Origin: Euryarchaeota archaeon UBA4
GTDB lineage: Archaea > Thermoplasmatota > Poseidoniia > Poseidoniales > Thalassarchaeaceae
Assembly: GCA_002497985.1 (NCBI GenBank)
Contig: DAFQ01000045.1
Span: forward strand, 1-7,142
Direction of reading: 5' to 3'
Length of the DNA stretch: 7,142 nt
Both the position numbers and the translations under genes were made by a program. This document shows positions 5,594 through 7,142 of this stretch, piece by piece. The notes under the pieces are model-generated. The model did no database searches. It was not told the DNA's origin and saw nothing but the letters and a program-made list of their open reading frames with translations. Position 1 is the first letter of the stretch. Each line of letters opens with the position of its first letter.

Positions 5594-5695
5594 ATGGGCG
5601 ATGGGAACAACGGAGAGTTGAGTCAGTCTACATACATCATGGCATGGGTCATATCATCAGTCGCATCATTGGCAATTTTCATTGTCTATTTCTGA
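5594..5695 (+). CDS. Very small single-pass membrane protein, hypothetical
   Basis: A 33-codon frame encodes a polar N-terminus (MGDGNNGELSQST) followed by one strongly hydrophobic segment, YIMAWVISSVASLAIFIVYF (14-33), that runs to the stop. This is the layout of a small tail-anchored or regulatory membrane peptide. Support comes from the clean polar-then-hydrophobic pattern and a TATA-like element 28 nt upstream. It fills a gap otherwise without genes between the lipid-kinase-like gene and the convergent alkyltransferase gene, whose last 17 nt it overlaps. No family is recognised, and so short a frame could be chance. Confidence 0.4.
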   Translation: MGDGNNGELSQSTYIMAWVISSVASLAIFIVYF

Positions 5696-6011
5696 CCATT
5701 TTGTTGTGAGGACTTATCGCACCCTCACTCACCAGCAATGAGATTTTCACAGGGACTCCTCCAGGGTAGCTATATCCGCCAATTTCACCATTTGAGCAAA
5801 TTACCCTATGACAAGGAACATCTGGTGCATACGGGTTTCTAGCACATGCATTAGAAACCGCTCTGTATGAATTAGGACGGCCTATTGATTCGGCTATCTC
5901 CTTGTACGTTCTGACCTCTCCCTTTGGAATTCTCAACAATTCCCTCCAGACCAATTTCTGAAATTCGGTACCGACGAGAGAATTCGTCAAATCTCTATTG
6001 GATTTCTTCAC
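5679..6011 (-). CDS. O6-alkylguanine-DNA alkyltransferase-like protein (MGMT/Ogt DNA-binding domain)
   Basis: This 110-aa protein is the DNA-binding and active-site domain of the MGMT family, which repairs O6-alkylguanine by moving the alkyl group to a cysteine. Visible parts are the start of the domain, TEFQKLVWRELLRIPKGEVRTYKEIA (15-40), a helix-turn-helix with YRAVSNACARNP (49-60) where Arg50 matches the base-flipping arginine finger, PCHRVI (66-71) with acceptor Cys67, and the substrate loop GGYSYPGG (78-85). Because Cys67 is present it is not a cysteine-less alkyltransferase-like (ATL) protein. It lacks the N-terminal domain of full-length MGMT, as ATL proteins do. The GTG start at 6011, with GAGGGATC upstream, overlaps the preceding gene by 17 nt. 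It is probably translated with that gene. Confidence 0.88.
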   Translation of the reverse strand: MKKSNRDLTNSLVGTEFQKLVWRELLRIPKGEVRTYKEIAESIGRPNSYRAVSNACARNPYAPDVPCHRVICSNGEIGGYSYPGGVPVKISLLVSEGAISPHNKMVRNRQ

Positions 6012-6288
6012 TTTCCGATCCCTCTTTCATTTCGAACGAGTCTTCCATCCCAACAATCTCATAATTTGATGGGAAAAGGGCAATTACGACACCTGCAACC
6101 ATGCATCCGAGGCCAAGTAGGAATTGGCCAGTGATCATGAATTCTAGTGCTATGGCACATAGAATGAGACCTCCTAAGTTGGAAACCCAGACTAGGTTCT
6201 TGAACGTCGATAGAGAGACCCCAGTCGTTCTTTCCGTTCTTTTGGGGCCAAATTCGGCACCGAATCTAATTGGATCATCACTGGCCAT
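5995..6288 (-). CDS. Two-helix membrane protein, hypothetical
   Basis: This 97-aa protein is not recognised. It has a charged N-terminal arm (about 1-30, with GPKRTERT), two hydrophobic segments (about 32-52 and 55-73) joined by a short MITGQ turn to form a hairpin, and an acidic tail (EDSFEMKEGSESEEIQ). The ATG at 6288 is preferred over an in-frame TTG at 6303 because AGGTGAT precedes it by 3 nt and a longer start would overlap the ferredoxin. It begins 4 nt after the ferredoxin stop, which lies inside this ribosome binding site, and it overlaps the alkyltransferase start. Tight packing suggests one transcript. It could anchor the ferredoxin to the membrane, but only position supports that. 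Confidence 0.7.
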   Translation of the reverse strand: MASDDPIRFGAEFGPKRTERTTGVSLSTFKNLVWVSNLGGLILCAIALEFMITGQFLLGLGCMVAGVVIALFPSNYEIVGMEDSFEMKEGSESEEIQ

Positions 6289-6292
6289 TACA

Positions 6293-6625
6293 TCACCTAT
6301 CAATCATCAGAATCGCATCGGTGGGGCACGCCAATACACATAGTTGGCATCCTGTACACTCCTCACGAATTATCTTGGCCTTTCTGTTTACTTCAATATC
6401 CATTATTGGACTGGCTAATGGGGAATCGTACAATTCTATCGCATCATCATCGCATACAATCGTGCATTGGTCGCATCCGATGCACTGCTCTTCTTTGACC
6501 CAGGCAACGGCGCTTTCTCCCCCCTTGAGTTTGGCTTGGTCCTCTGCCCTCATTGCATCGAGCATCATCCTGATCCTCTTCTGCTCGGATAACCTTCTCG
6601 CCTCTAGGTCCGGTATGCCCGTCAC
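6293..6625 (-). CDS. 2x[4Fe-4S] ferredoxin-type protein
   Basis: This 110-aa protein has two bacterial-type [4Fe-4S] motifs: CIGCDQCTIVC (Cys48, 51, 54, 58) and CTGCQLCVLACP (Cys90, 93, 96, 100). It probably carries electrons for a cytoplasmic redox enzyme. The first motif is followed by Asp59 where Pro is usual, and about 31 residues separate the motifs, longer than in minimal ferredoxins. An N-terminal extension of about 40 residues is charged and likely helical (EARRLSEQKRIRMMLDAMRAEDQAK, 8-32). The GTG at 6625 is taken as start because GGAAGGGG lies just upstream. The CCG-domain iron-sulfur gene ends 77 nt upstream on the same strand, and such proteins often work together. A TATA-like CATAATTGA lies about 29 nt before the start. 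Confidence 0.9.
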   Translation of the reverse strand: MTGIPDLEARRLSEQKRIRMMLDAMRAEDQAKLKGGESAVAWVKEEQCIGCDQCTIVCDDDAIELYDSPLASPIMDIEVNRKAKIIREECTGCQLCVLACPTDAILMIDR

Positions 6626-6649
6626 ACCCCTTCCTGTTGGTCATTGGTT

Positions 6650-6658
6650 CTCAATTAT
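6650..6658 (-). promoter_or_regulatory. Putative TATA box for the ferredoxin gene
   Basis: On the minus strand CATAATTGA is centred about 29 nt before the ferredoxin GTG, inside the 77-nt gap after the CCG-domain gene. It could drive the ferredoxin, membrane protein and alkyltransferase genes as a separate unit. The gap holds nothing else that I recognise. Confidence 0.35.
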
Positions 6659-6702
6659 GCGGTCGTGAATCCAGTCAGATATTCAGCAGGGTTAGCTTTC
6701 GG

Positions 6703-7142
6703 CTAGTCGGACTTGCCTGATTGAACCTGCCTAGCTAGGAAACTTACAACGTCTAGAATCTCAAAATCATGCTTAGGGTCTCCCTCGAACTTCAGGCATT
6801 CAAAGTGCGAAACACACTTTGGGCATGATGTCAGCATGATGTCTGCTCCGGTGGCATTCACCTCTTCGAAACGCTGCACCCTGAGCGCCCGACTATTCTC
6901 ATTGCAACTCATCATGCTGGATACGCCACAGCACAATGCATCTTCGCCATGATGCTCCATTTCAACTAGACTCACCCCCTCTACGCCAGAGATCAAGTCT
7001 CTTGGTTGGTCATAGATGTTCATTTGCCTTCCCAGCCTACATGGGTCATGGAATGTCACAGTGACATCTTCTTCCGCACTCAGATTCATATCGAATCCAT
7101 TTTCAATTAGGAACTCGGTAGTGTGCATGACCTTCATTTCAT
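6703..7142 (-). CDS. CCG-domain (HdrB/HdrD/GlpC-like) Fe-S oxidoreductase, C-terminal part (5' end outside window)
   Basis: Only the last 145 or so residues are present; the frame stays open to the window edge, so the internal Met at 7137 is not a start. The segment is one cysteine-rich CCG domain: FHDPCRLGRQ (Cys at 7041-7039), then DALCCGVSS and, about 34 residues later, SCPKC, fitting the C-xn-CCG-xm-CxxC pattern. Such domains hold unusual [4Fe-4S] clusters in heterodisulfide reductase HdrB/HdrD, or act in glycerol-3-phosphate, glycolate and lactate dehydrogenase subunits. HTTEFLIENG just before the domain matches the usual linker in two-domain members, so the missing part may hold another CCG domain or ferredoxin clusters. 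The exact enzyme cannot be told from this fragment. A ferredoxin gene follows on the same strand. Confidence 0.85.
   Translation of the reverse strand, partial: EMKVMHTTEFLIENGFDMNLSAEEDVTVTFHDPCRLGRQMNIYDQPRDLISGVEGVSLVEMEHHGEDALCCGVSSMMSCNENSRALRVQRFEEVNATGADIMLTSCPKCVSHFECLKFEGDPKHDFEILDVVSFLARQVQSGKSD

Noticed and set aside
6447..6644. 65-aa frame overlapping the ferredoxin start
   Set aside because: It is another frame of the ferredoxin gene; its Arg/Gly-rich product resembles no protein.
1..7142. CRISPR array, transposon or defence system
   Set aside because: No direct repeat series, transposase motif or terminal inverted repeat was seen; all the larger genes have housekeeping or metabolic assignments.

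Overview
The window looks archaeal. It holds an archaeal translation factor aIF6, a 5S rRNA with archaeal-type arms, an archaeal-style split methylmalonyl-CoA mutase cobalamin subunit, a dolichol-kinase-like membrane enzyme, and several genes with TATA-like boxes about 27-30 nt before the start codon, as expected for leaderless archaeal transcripts. Moderate GC, compact gene spacing and the gene mix suggest a euryarchaeon, possibly a marine Thermoplasmatota lineage such as Marine Group II/III. That lineage call is inference from gene content and was not tested by phylogeny.

Region 1 (1-370, + strand): the 3' end of a 23S rRNA (cut by the window edge), a spacer of about 66 nt, a complete 5S rRNA, then about 107 nt with a T-rich stretch and a perfect 10-bp GC-rich hairpin. 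Region 2 (371-1039, +): aIF6, which acts on the large ribosomal subunit, directly follows the large-subunit rRNA genes. Region 3 (1040-3480, - strand): an acyl-CoA carboxylase cluster read right to left: carboxyltransferase (PccB/MmdA type), a 65-aa probable accessory subunit, a biotin carrier protein with an EAMKM biotinylation site, then a small putative zinc protein that meets aIF6 tail to tail with no gap.

Region 4 (3481-5550, +): diverging from the carboxylase across a short promoter region are the B12-binding subunit of methylmalonyl-CoA mutase, the MeaB/ArgK-type GTPase that protects and loads the mutase, and a DGK1/SEC59/VTE5-type lipid kinase-like membrane protein. A 33-aa single-membrane-segment ORF follows. 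Region 5 (5679-7142, -): a short O6-alkylguanine-DNA alkyltransferase-like protein, a two-helix membrane protein, a 2x[4Fe-4S] ferredoxin, and the C-terminal part of a CCG-domain (HdrB/HdrD/GlpC-like) iron-sulfur oxidoreductase that runs off the right edge.

Together regions 3 and 4 encode half of a propionyl-CoA to succinyl-CoA route: CO2 is added to propionyl-CoA by the biotin-dependent carboxylase, and methylmalonyl-CoA is then rearranged by the B12 mutase. The biotin carboxylase, the epimerase and the catalytic mutase subunit are not in the window and must be elsewhere if the route is complete. No mobile element, CRISPR array or clear novel multi-gene system was found. The most notable points are the 23S-5S-aIF6 linkage with its hairpin, the carboxylase cluster laid out like a methylmalonyl-CoA decarboxylase but without its membrane subunit, and the small unassigned proteins.
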